Shown in pieces: positions 1-6,509 of a stretch of 9,872 bases of DNA. How positions within the stretch are numbered: position 1 is the first letter of the stretch; the number at the start of each line of letters is the position of its first letter. Below the pieces are notes generated by a model that searched no databases, had not been told where the DNA came from, and worked only from the letters and a program-made list of their open reading frames with translations. Location of the stretch: the NCBI GenBank assembly GCA_900314345.1, contig OMUX01000100.1, positions 1-9,872 on the forward strand, written 5' to 3'. The translations under genes were made by a program, and so were the position numbers. Source of the DNA: an uncultured Erysipelotrichaceae bacterium. Its GTDB lineage: Bacteria > Bacillota_I > Bacilli_A > Erysipelotrichales > Erysipelotrichaceae.

Positions 1-723
1 CTTCCTTACAGCCCAGACATCCTCCGGCTTATTGTAGTACGGATAAGTCACCGTGGAGGATACAGCACAGGCAATCTTTCCGCCTTCTACCAGTTCATGG
101 CATTTGTTCACAGTCAGAGCATGAGCAATGAACATATTGTAGTCCATCTGCGCGCGGAGCTTTTCCTTTTCATGAATATCCATTTCCTCATAGATGTTCA
201 TTCTTTCATCCACACGCATCATGAGGTTCTGTTCATTGTGCACAAGCCAGAACTTTACCCTGTCTCCGTATGCCTTGAAACACACTTCCGCATATCTGGC
301 AAAAGCTTCAGCTGTCTTCCTGGAAGCCCAGCCGTTGTACTTCTTCACCAAGGCAAAAGGAAGATCAAAATGATAAAGTGTGACAAACGGTGTGATTCCA
401 CAGGCAATCAACTTGTCAATGACCTTGTTGTAGAAATCTACACCCTTTTGATTGACTTCTCCATCCCCGTCCGGAATGATCCTTGCCCAGGAAAGTGAGA
501 AGCGGTATGCCTTCAGTCCAAGCTTCTGCATGGACTCGATGTCTTCTTCCCAGTGATGATAGAAGTCGGAAGCCACCTTTGAGTCTGCCTGAACAGCAGA
601 CTTCTTGAAGGAGTTGTTGTCGGCAACCGTCATACCCTTGCCGTCTGCATCCCATCCACCTTCAATCTGGAACGCAGAGGAAGAGGCACCCCAGTAGAAA
701 TCGCTCGGATATGTATATGTCAT
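1..723 (-). CDS. GH1 family 6-phospho-beta-glucosidase-like protein, 3' end outside window
   Basis: This is a glycoside hydrolase family 1 enzyme that probably cleaves a phosphorylated beta-glucoside in the cytoplasm after PTS import. The 241 visible codons begin MTYTYPSDFYWGASSSAFQ, the classical GH1 N-terminus, and continue with YRFSLSWARI (73-82), the LYHFDLP strand (116-122) and the HNEQN motif. Glu164 in HNEQN is the expected acid/base. The ENG nucleophile motif would lie past the window edge, so about half of a usual 450-480 residue protein is seen. The ATG at 723 has GGAAAGGAA upstream. The gene is 81 bp downstream of the PTS EIIBC gene on the same strand, and permease plus GH1 is a standard pair, which supports a 6-phospho-glycoside substrate. 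The exact sugar cannot be assigned because the C-terminal phosphate-binding loop is not visible. Confidence 0.9.
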   Translation of the reverse strand, partial: MTYTYPSDFYWGASSSAFQIEGGWDADGKGMTVADNNSFKKSAVQADSKVASDFYHHWEEDIESMQKLGLKAYRFSLSWARIIPDGDGEVNQKGVDFYNKVIDKLIACGITPFVTLYHFDLPFALVKKYNGWASRKTAEAFARYAEVCFKAYGDRVKFWLVHNEQNLMMRVDERMNIYEEMDIHEKEKLRAQMDYNMFIAHALTVNKCHELVEGGKIACAVSSTVTYPYYNKPEDVWAVRK

Positions 724-760
724 TTCAGGTTCCTTTCCGAATTATCGTTTCAAGACGACA

Positions 761-785
761 ATCGGGCAGTCAGCGACTGCCCGAT
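761..785 (-). terminator. Perfect hairpin between EIIBC and GH1 genes
   Basis: Two perfect 10-base arms (ATCGGGCAGT, 761-770 and 776-785) flank a five-base loop. It sits 20 bp past the EIIBC stop codon and 37 bp before the GH1 start. No real U-tract follows on the minus strand, so it may be a partial terminator or an mRNA-stabilising or processing hairpin that sets the EIIBC:GH1 ratio, not a full stop. Confidence 0.55.
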
Positions 786-804
786 CATCATTCAGCGTGA
801 TCGA

Positions 805-2286
805 TCAAGCGTCGATCTGCTTTTCCATTTCAGCGTCCTTGTCGTCTTCGAAGCCAAGGATCATTGTCAGAGCACAAGCACCGAAGAATGCCACACAGAT
901 ACCGATGAGGTATGCCAGGAACATTCCGAAGGTGTTGTCAGAGCAATAGTATGTAGCGATGGTAAGAATACCGTTGTTTGCGAAACCATGATTGGAAGCG
1001 CCGCCGATGCCCATGATAGCGCCGCCGGCAGCACCAGCGATGATGGCTGCGATCATCGGCTTCTTGAGACGCAGGTTGCATCCGTAAATCGCCGGCTCAG
1101 TGATACCAACAAGGAATGCAGATACAGTAGCAGAAGCTGCGACACCTCTGAGTTCCTTGGACTTTGTCTTGAGCATTACGCCAAGCGCTGCACCAGCCTG
1201 TGCGAAGTTTGCTGCACCGGCATAGCACATCAATGTGTTGTGGCCGGCACCGCACTTGTGAGCAGAAGCAGTAACTGCAACATCATTGAGACCAATCGGA
1301 AGCAGGGCACGATGTGCACCGAAGATGACTGCAACACCCCACAGACCACCGATCATGGCACCGCCAAGAGCCGGAGAGAACGAGATGATTGCACTGTAGA
1401 TCCACTGCAGGAAGTAGCCGATGTAAGCGCCGACCGGGCCGACAACACACAGCATGACCGGCAGCATGATGATGAGAGACAGTCCCGGAACCAGAATAAT
1501 CTGCAGAATTTCCGGAACAACTTTCTTCAGGAACTTCTCCAGATAGGAGAGAACCCAGACGGACAGGATGATCGGGATGACAGACTCCGTATAGGAGAAT
1601 ACCTTTGTGGATTCACCGATCGTGAATGCTGTCTTGATGACCGGCAGGCCGAAGATTGTGGAAGCCGTAGCAGTATCCGTAATCAGAGTATCGATTGCCG
1701 GATAGCACAGGAATGCGCCCAGAACCATGGCTGCGACACGAGAGCACTTAAATGCCTTGGAAGATGTATAAGCCAGGAAGACCGGCATGTAGTAGAAGAT
1801 GATATTGGAAGCTGCAAACAGAATGACATAGGTACTGCCCGCGGGATCCATCCAGCCGAGTCTTGAGAAAGCAGAGAGAAGTCCCTTGATCAGACCGGAA
1901 GCAGCAATAGCCGGAACAATCGGTGTGAAGATTTGTGAGATTGTCTGAAGAATCTTGTTCCAGACACTCTGCTTCTGTTCTGTGATTGCCTCGCCTGCAC
2001 TGGCATTGGCACTGAGATCCGCATCAGAGGAATCCCTCTTGACGTTGAGCATCGGCAGGATTGCTTCGTAGATCTTGTCTACCTTGGCACCGCAGACAAC
2101 CTGATATTCCCCCTGTGCCTCGACAACCTGGATGACACCTTCGTCCTTGGTGAGTTTAGCCTTGTTGGCTTTGCCTGGATCCATGAGAATGAATCTCAGT
2201 CTGGTGAAACAGCGGGTGAGGTCCTTGACGTTTTCTTTGCCGCCAACGTCCTCAAGGATGGTTGAAGCTACCTTATTGTAATCCAT
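805..2286 (-). CDS. PTS sugar transporter subunit EIIBC, glucose/beta-glucoside superfamily
   Basis: This is a membrane permease that imports and phosphorylates a sugar or glycoside using phosphate passed from HPr via an EIIA. Residues 1-80 are an EIIB domain with the phosphorylated Cys26 in RCFTRLRF; many relatives have HC or NC where this has Arg25-Cys26. Residues 110-480 are a hydrophobic EIIC domain with HRALLPIGLND (325-335) and the substrate-site signature GITEPAIYG (394-402). The protein is 493 residues and ends in a charged tail, with no fused EIIA domain such as BglF carries, so a separate EIIA must serve it. The start at 2286 is preceded by GGGAGGAAAGG. It lies 137 bp after the propeller gene and directly before the GH1 gene, which points to a beta-glucoside-like substrate. 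This is not the UlaA-type permease expected for free ascorbate. Confidence 0.93.
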   Translation of the reverse strand: MDYNKVASTILEDVGGKENVKDLTRCFTRLRFILMDPGKANKAKLTKDEGVIQVVEAQGEYQVVCGAKVDKIYEAILPMLNVKRDSSDADLSANASAGEAITEQKQSVWNKILQTISQIFTPIVPAIAASGLIKGLLSAFSRLGWMDPAGSTYVILFAASNIIFYYMPVFLAYTSSKAFKCSRVAAMVLGAFLCYPAIDTLITDTATASTIFGLPVIKTAFTIGESTKVFSYTESVIPIILSVWVLSYLEKFLKKVVPEILQIILVPGLSLIIMLPVMLCVVGPVGAYIGYFLQWIYSAIISFSPALGGAMIGGLWGVAVIFGAHRALLPIGLNDVAVTASAHKCGAGHNTLMCYAGAANFAQAGAALGVMLKTKSKELRGVAASATVSAFLVGITEPAIYGCNLRLKKPMIAAIIAGAAGGAIMGIGGASNHGFANNGILTIATYYCSDNTFGMFLAYLIGICVAFFGACALTMILGFEDDKDAEMEKQIDA

Positions 2287-2353
2287 ACTTTCCCTTTCCT
2301 CCCTTTCACAGGAATATATTCACAGCACCTCAGCCGTGAAAGCCAAAGCTTAT

Positions 2354-2393
2354 ATAGCAGAAAGTCCTGAATAACTCAGGATCTTTCTGCTAT
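2354..2393 (-). terminator. Long hairpin between propeller gene and EIIBC gene
   Basis: An inverted repeat with 17-base and 18-base arms pairs through ATAGCAGAAAG and TCCTGA, with a single-base bulge and a five-base loop. It begins 30 bp after the stop of the propeller gene and lies 67 bp before the EIIBC start. The downstream U-content on the minus strand is weak (TATATAAGC), so it is either an intrinsic terminator of the ulaG-propeller transcript or an attenuator. I see no obvious BglG/LicT antiterminator target. A promoter for EIIBC-GH1 within 2287-2353 is possible (TATATT at about 2314-2319 on the minus strand) but has no convincing -35. Confidence 0.6.
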
Positions 2394-2423
2394 CAATACT
2401 ATTTTGCTGATGAATGATCTCAC

Positions 2424-3464
2424 TCAGTGCAGAGTGTACATGGCAATCTCGTTTGTCTCACGGTTTGCCGCAATGAGCTTGTCCTCATCACCGTTTCTGA
2501 AGTACATGACATTGGCAGGGCCTGCACCCTCATCCAGTACTTCCTCCACGTAGCCGCCATTGTCATAGCTGACTGCGATGAGTTCCTTCTGGTTCTCACG
2601 GTTGCCGATGATGCCGTACATCTTTCCGTTGAACGTGCATGCATAGATGGCATGCAGGAACGGCATCTTCTCGTGTGCCTCCCAGACCTTCTCATATCCG
2701 TTTTCACCAAGGTGATATACGGACAAAGTATCGCCATGGAACGGTGAGAGAACAAGAAGCTCTCTCTTGCCATCCCCGTCGAAATCCTCATACAGCATGT
2801 CAGATGCCGGTGTTTCAAGCAGAAGATCTGCCTTCCACTCACCGCCCTTTTCCTCAGGCGGTACAACCTTGTAGATGCCGTTGTCTGTTCCGACAAGCGC
2901 TGTCTCAACACCATCCACAACTGTCTTGCAGAAGCCGTGGTTCCTGTACAGTCCGGAAACAAGCGCTGTCAGTTCCAGCGGATGTTCCTCACCAAATACA
3001 GTCAGATCCTCCGGCAGCTCTGCCACCCAGATTCTGCCCGGGCATGTCCAGTCATTCTTGAATGCATGGGCAGACTTCAGCGTGCATGCAATCAGATAGC
3101 GGACACCGTTTCTCTCCAGCACGCCGAATCTGTGGACAAAGGGCAGGGAGCACAGAACGTGCATGTTCCAGACCCCGTTCTCCCGGACATAGTAGACGAT
3201 CTTAGCATCGCCACCGTTGTTTGGAGAATAGAACTTCCAGGTAGCCATGAGAACGGTCTTGTCGGCGCAAGGATACTGCACCATTGTCATGACTCCGCCA
3301 GGTCCGTCCCAGAGCTTTTCAACGAAGTTTCCCTCCAGGTCATACAGATAGCAGGGATCTTCCTTCTCGGCAGCGCAGGCAACATAGTCCTTCCCGTCCA
3401 TATGGATCTGGGTCAGGGAATAGCACTTTGTCAGCTCGCCGATTACCTTCTTCTCAGCCTTCAT
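2424..3464 (-). CDS. Uncharacterised beta-propeller-like protein with FG-GAP/VCBS-type repeat
   Basis: I do not recognise a named family. The 346-residue protein has no signal peptide or membrane segment, so it is probably cytoplasmic. It is built of repeated beta-rich units in which a strand beginning with His or another polar residue recurs about every 45-60 residues: QIH (19-21), FVHRFG (109-114), YRNHGFCK (173-180), SDMLYEDF (221-228), FLHAIYA (269-275) and GPANVMYF (315-322). Residues 227-235 (DFDGDGKRE) look like a calcium-binding FG-GAP loop. This fits a six- or seven-bladed propeller with inward-facing His21, His111, His176 and His271 that could bind metal or substrate. The ATG at 3464 follows an AGGAG site and lies 15 bp after ulaG, so the two are co-transcribed. 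An enzymatic or sugar-sensing role in the same pathway is likely by context; a specific reaction is not supported. Confidence 0.85.
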   Translation of the reverse strand: MKAEKKVIGELTKCYSLTQIHMDGKDYVACAAEKEDPCYLYDLEGNFVEKLWDGPGGVMTMVQYPCADKTVLMATWKFYSPNNGGDAKIVYYVRENGVWNMHVLCSLPFVHRFGVLERNGVRYLIACTLKSAHAFKNDWTCPGRIWVAELPEDLTVFGEEHPLELTALVSGLYRNHGFCKTVVDGVETALVGTDNGIYKVVPPEEKGGEWKADLLLETPASDMLYEDFDGDGKRELLVLSPFHGDTLSVYHLGENGYEKVWEAHEKMPFLHAIYACTFNGKMYGIIGNRENQKELIAVSYDNGGYVEEVLDEGAGPANVMYFRNGDEDKLIAANRETNEIAMYTLH

Positions 3465-3479
3465 TACAGGACTCCTGTA

Positions 3480-4583
3480 TTACAGCAGGGAACGGAACGG
3501 AATGTTCTGCGGATGCTCGAAGCAATCCTCGAAACCACGCGGATGATGGTAAGCCATCTTGTCCTTGTCTGTCGGATAGACATACTTTCCGCCGACTTCC
3601 CAGATGAACGGATGGAACTTGTACTCCAGACGATCCTTCCTGTACTCATAGAGGAAACGGATCTCGTTCGGATCTGCTGCGAAGTTGGTCCATACATCAT
3701 AGTGCAGCGGAATGACAACCTTGCACTTCAGAGCCTCTGCCATTCTCAGGATATCGATGGATGTCATCTTGTCCTGGATGCCGACAGGGTTCTCGCCATA
3801 GCTGCCGAATGCCACGTCGATGTCATAGTCCTTGCCATGCTTTGCATAGTAAATGGAATAGTGGGAATCACCGGAATGATAGATGTTTCCGCCGGATGTC
3901 TTGATCAGGTAGTTGACTGCCTTCTCATCCATGTCATCCGGAAGCTTTCCGGTCAGTTCTTCTCTGTCTTCACCTGTGGAATCCGTTGTGACAAGGCATG
4001 TCCTGTCAAAGGAATCCAGGGCAACGATCTCAATATCGCCGACCTTGACGACATCACCAGGCTTGACGGTGATGCATCTGTCTGCCGGAACACCCCAGCT
4101 CTCCCAGAGTTCGACGGACTTCTTCGGTCCGATGAACGGAACCGGGATCTCCTTGCCGTTCTCATCCTTTGTCATCAGATGGTCATTGACAACATGCGCA
4201 GCCAGTTCCTCGCTCATGTGGTCATGATGATAATGTGTTGCAAGCACTGCATCCAGATGCTTGACTGCAAACGGGTCAATGACAAACGGAACGTTTCTCA
4301 GGTTCGGCTGCATCTTCCTGCCGCCGCACATGTTAGCCATCTGGTGTCCCGGCTTCATCTTACCGTCACCGTGTGTCTGCTTGCCATTACCGCACCACAT
4401 ATCGATGGAGATGTTCGTGTTGCCTTCTGTCTTGACCCACAGACCTACGCAGCCCATCCACCACATGGCGACTGTACCGGGCTTTACTTCCTCGGCATCA
4501 ATCTCTTCGTTGAGCCATGATCCCCATTCCGGGAATGTCTTCTTGACCCATTCTTCGCGTGTGTAGCCATCAATCTTTGCCAT
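3480..4583 (-). CDS. ulaG: L-ascorbate-6-phosphate lactonase family protein (UlaG)
   Basis: This is a cytoplasmic metallo-beta-lactamase-fold hydrolase. The E. coli enzyme opens the lactone ring of L-ascorbate 6-phosphate to 3-keto-L-gulonate 6-phosphate. The 367 residues match UlaG along the whole length as I recall it: [12 protein letters not shown] (17-28), the MWW-GC segment near 40-45, KQTHG, QPNLR and DPFA before the metal site. The metal motif is THYHHDH with His117, His119, Asp121 and His122. Later hallmarks are GDSHYS, GSYGENP, DKMTS, the VVIPLHYD strand and a C-terminal [10 protein letters not shown]. coli UlaG is about 354 residues. The start at 4583 has AGGAGG at 4597-4602, with a 13-base gap. 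It is the first gene of the leftward operon, facing ulaE-ulaF-regulator across a shared control region. A related phospho-lactone substrate is possible, since the permease in this operon is not UlaA. Confidence 0.95.
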   Translation of the reverse strand: MAKIDGYTREEWVKKTFPEWGSWLNEEIDAEEVKPGTVAMWWMGCVGLWVKTEGNTNISIDMWCGNGKQTHGDGKMKPGHQMANMCGGRKMQPNLRNVPFVIDPFAVKHLDAVLATHYHHDHMSEELAAHVVNDHLMTKDENGKEIPVPFIGPKKSVELWESWGVPADRCITVKPGDVVKVGDIEIVALDSFDRTCLVTTDSTGEDREELTGKLPDDMDEKAVNYLIKTSGGNIYHSGDSHYSIYYAKHGKDYDIDVAFGSYGENPVGIQDKMTSIDILRMAEALKCKVVIPLHYDVWTNFAADPNEIRFLYEYRKDRLEYKFHPFIWEVGGKYVYPTDKDKMAYHHPRGFEDCFEHPQNIPFRSLL

Positions 4584-4665
4584 AATGATCTCTTTTCCTC
4601 CTGGCTTTCCGCCTGACTGTTATGACGCGTTAATCTACCTGCACTTGTATCTTAATGTATCAGTG

Positions 4666-4693
4666 ATATTATTCAATTCTGCTAAATGATCAA
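4666..4693 (-). promoter_or_regulatory. Predicted leftward promoter for ulaG operon
   Basis: On the minus strand, TTGATC (4688-4693) and TAATAT (4666-4671) are separated by 16 bp, about 80 bp upstream of the ulaG start. The -35 lies inside the first TGATCA operator-like box. An alternative TTGAAT/TAAGAT pair lies slightly downstream. Predicted from sequence only. Confidence 0.5.
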
Positions 4694-4799
4694 TTTAGTT
4701 TTTTTATGATTATTGTTAGCGATTACATCTGAACTGATTGATCATAAGACTCGTTTAAGCTAAATTAAAATTGCTTAAATGATTGTGATGATCATTTAA
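4682..4799. promoter_or_regulatory. Cluster of operator-like repeats in the divergent control region
   Basis: TGATCA occurs three times at 4687-4692, 4739-4744 and 4789-4794, spaced 52 and 50 bp. When the first is read on the minus strand all three share a (T/A)TGATCAT(T/A) core. They lie within larger dyads: CTAAAT/ATTTAG arms at 4682-4698, and perfect 9-base arms (TTAAATGAT) at 4775-4783 and 4791-4799. A further TTTAAGC/GCTTAAA pair spans 4754-4779. Boxes 1 and 2 overlap the predicted -35 elements of the leftward and rightward promoters. The likely binder is the DeoR-family regulator encoded at 6510-7301, with repression by looping between boxes roughly five helical turns apart. This is inference. 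Confidence 0.55.
4738..4766 (+). promoter_or_regulatory. Predicted rightward promoter for ulaE operon
   Basis: TTGATC (4738-4743) and TAAATT (4761-4766) are 17 bp apart, about 100 bp before the ulaE start. The -35 overlaps the second TGATCA box, and the third box with its dyad lies just downstream in a position suited to block initiation. The two divergent promoters carry an identical predicted -35. Confidence 0.45.
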
Positions 4800-4866
4800 A
4801 TTCTACCTGTGCGTCCAGGATGCGCCCTTCCGTCCACCTGCATCGTTGAAGGGCAAGGAGATGAAA

Positions 4867-5733
4867 ATGGAATATTCATTAGGCTTGTACGAAAAGGCGA
4901 TTCCGGCCGGAAAAACCTTTGAGGAAATGTTTGAGATCACAAGACAGTGCGGCTTTGACCGTCTGGAAATTTCCATCGATGAAACCGACTGGCGCCAGGA
5001 ACGTCTGGACTGGTCAAAGGACAAGGTCATGGAACTGGGAAGGCTGTCACGTGAATACGGAACACCGATCCGCACCATGTGCCTCAGCGGCCACAGGAAA
5101 TGGCCGCTTGGCTCCCATGATCCTGAAACCAGGAAACGCTCCATGGATATCATGCGCAAGGCTGTAGACTTCTCGGAAAATGCCGGCATCTCCATCATTC
5201 AGCTTGCCGGCTATGATGTCTATTACGAAGAAGGCGATGAAGATACAAGGAAGTGGTTCCTGGAAGGACTGAAGGCTTCCGCTGCCTATGCCGCAAGACA
5301 TGGCGTCATGCTTGGCTTTGAGACCATGGAAACACCGTTCATGGATACCGTGGAAAAGTCCATGGCATATGTCAGTGCCGTCAACAATCCATGGCTCAAT
5401 GTCTATCCGGATATCGGCAACCTCGAAAATGCCGCAAAGCTCTACGGGCATGATGTCGTTGACGATCTGAACAAGGGCGAGGGACACCTTGTCGCAATCC
5501 ACCTCAAGGAAACAAAACCGGGTCTGTACCGCGACATGAACTTCGGCGACCCGACAGGTCATACAGAGTATGTCCGCTGCATCAAGGCAGGCCTGAAGAT
5601 GGGCGTCAGGATCTTCACTGGTGAATTCTGGTATCACGACGGACAGGATTACATGAAGACAATCAAGGATGCCAATGCATTCCTGAGAGACAAGATTGAA
5701 ACAGCCGCAAAGGCAGTGGAAGAAGGAGAATAA
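4867..5733 (+). CDS. ulaE: L-ribulose/L-xylulose-5-phosphate 3-epimerase (UlaE/SgbU family)
   Basis: This is a cytoplasmic TIM-barrel epimerase that interconverts L-xylulose 5-phosphate and L-ribulose 5-phosphate, downstream of 3-keto-L-gulonate-6-phosphate decarboxylation. The 288-residue product closely follows the E. coli enzyme (284 residues): LGLYEKAIPAG at the start, ISIDETD, MCLSGHRKWPLGS, IQLAGYDVYY and YPDIGNL. The metal ligands by alignment are Glu152 (in GFETM), Asp182 (in YPDIG), His212 (in AIHLKETKPG) and Glu253 (in FTGEFW). I chose ATG 4867 because AAGGAG at 4855-4860 is six bases upstream; ATG 4861 abuts the Shine-Dalgarno, and TTG 4846 would add residues not seen in relatives. 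ulaF follows after 4 bp, so the two are translationally linked. Confidence 0.94.
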   Translation: MEYSLGLYEKAIPAGKTFEEMFEITRQCGFDRLEISIDETDWRQERLDWSKDKVMELGRLSREYGTPIRTMCLSGHRKWPLGSHDPETRKRSMDIMRKAVDFSENAGISIIQLAGYDVYYEEGDEDTRKWFLEGLKASAAYAARHGVMLGFETMETPFMDTVEKSMAYVSAVNNPWLNVYPDIGNLENAAKLYGHDVVDDLNKGEGHLVAIHLKETKPGLYRDMNFGDPTGHTEYVRCIKAGLKMGVRIFTGEFWYHDGQDYMKTIKDANAFLRDKIETAAKAVEEGE

Positions 5734-5737
5734 GAAC

Positions 5738-6433
5738 ATGCTTGAAGAACTGAAGAAAATCGTATGCAATGCCAACCTGGAACTGGTCAGAAGAGGTGTC
5801 GTCATCTACACATGGGGAAATGTCTCCGCAGTAGACCGTGACAAGAATGTCCTTGTCATCAAGCCTTCCGGTGTTCCTTATGACAACATGAAGCCTGAGG
5901 ATATGGTTGTCGTTGATCTTGCGACAGGTGAGAAGGTCGAAGGAAAGTGGAAGCCTTCCTCCGATACTGCAACACACCGCATTCTCTACAATGAATTCAA
6001 GGAAATGGGCGGCATCGTCCATACACATTCCATCAATGCAGTTGCCTTTGCCCAGGCCGGCATGGACATTCCTGCTGTCGGAACAACCCACGCAGATTAT
6101 TTCTACGGTCCGGTTCCCTGCACCCGTCCGCTGACGGAGAAGGAAGTCAATGAGGCTTATGAGGAAAACACCGGCAAGGTCATCATCGAAACCATCAAGG
6201 AAAGAGGCTATGATCCGATGGCCATCCCGGCTATCCTCTGTGAGAACCATGGTCCGTTTGCCTGGGGCAAGGATGCTGATTCCGCTGTATACCATGCCGT
6301 TGTCCTGGAATGCGTCGCTGAGATGACAATGAAGTCCCTCATCCTGAATCCGCAGACTGCAATGCCGCAGTACATCCTGGACAAGCACTACAGCCGCAAG
6401 CATGGTCCGAATGCATACTACGGACAGAAGTAA
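5738..6433 (+). CDS. ulaF: L-ribulose-5-phosphate 4-epimerase (UlaF/AraD)
   Basis: This is a class II aldolase-fold, zinc-dependent epimerase converting L-ribulose 5-phosphate to D-xylulose 5-phosphate, which enters the pentose phosphate pathway. The product is 231 residues, the usual AraD/UlaF length. Visible hallmarks are TWGNVSAVDR (25-34), IKPSGVPY (41-48), SSDTATH with Asp76, the zinc ligands His95 and His97 in HTHS, Asp120, the third ligand His171 in ENHGPFAWG, and a C-terminal tyrosine in AYYGQK. The start at 5738 has AAGGAG nine bases upstream, inside the last codons of ulaE. With ulaG and ulaE beside it the ascorbate-type name is favoured over AraD; sequence alone does not separate them. 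Confidence 0.94.
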   Translation: MLEELKKIVCNANLELVRRGVVIYTWGNVSAVDRDKNVLVIKPSGVPYDNMKPEDMVVVDLATGEKVEGKWKPSSDTATHRILYNEFKEMGGIVHTHSINAVAFAQAGMDIPAVGTTHADYFYGPVPCTRPLTEKEVNEAYEENTGKVIIETIKERGYDPMAIPAILCENHGPFAWGKDADSAVYHAVVLECVAEMTMKSLILNPQTAMPQYILDKHYSRKHGPNAYYGQK

Positions 6434-6449
6434 ACATCTGAGCTGATTC

Positions 6450-6479
6450 CCTGCAGGGATATTGCTTCATCCCTGCAGG
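6450..6479 (+). promoter_or_regulatory. Perfect inverted repeat between ulaF and the regulator gene
   Basis: Perfect 11-base arms (CCTGCAGGGAT, 6450-6460, and its complement 6469-6479) flank an eight-base loop. Each arm also contains the self-complementary CCTGCAGG. It occupies much of the 76-bp gap between ulaF and the regulator. No U-tract follows, so it is better read as an mRNA processing or attenuation hairpin that lowers regulator expression relative to ulaEF, or as a binding site. Confidence 0.5.
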
Positions 6480-6509
6480 CATCTTCAGTCTGCAAGGAGC
6501 AGAACACGT

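Noticed and set aside
988..1866. Plus-strand open frame of 292 codons
   Set aside because: It is antisense to the EIIC membrane domain. Its composition (rich in Arg, Asp, Cys, Ser) is typical of a mirrored hydrophobic coding region.
2339..2400. BglG/LicT-type antiterminator (RAT) upstream of EIIBC
   Set aside because: The hairpin is a simple long stem without the characteristic RAT loop sequences, and no antiterminator gene is in the window.
2937..4520. Long open frame on the plus strand, 527 codons
   Set aside because: It runs antisense to ulaG and the propeller gene, which match conserved families or have clear ribosome sites and operon spacing. The translation has no recognisable motif and is a codon-bias shadow.
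4682..4705. Intrinsic terminator on the plus strand (dyad followed by seven T)
   Set aside because: The 6-bp AT-only stem is too weak and no plus-strand gene lies upstream; an operator/promoter role fits better.
5047..5805. Minus-strand open frame of 252 codons
   Set aside because: It lies opposite ulaE, whose catalytic residues are intact; no ribosome site or family match is seen.
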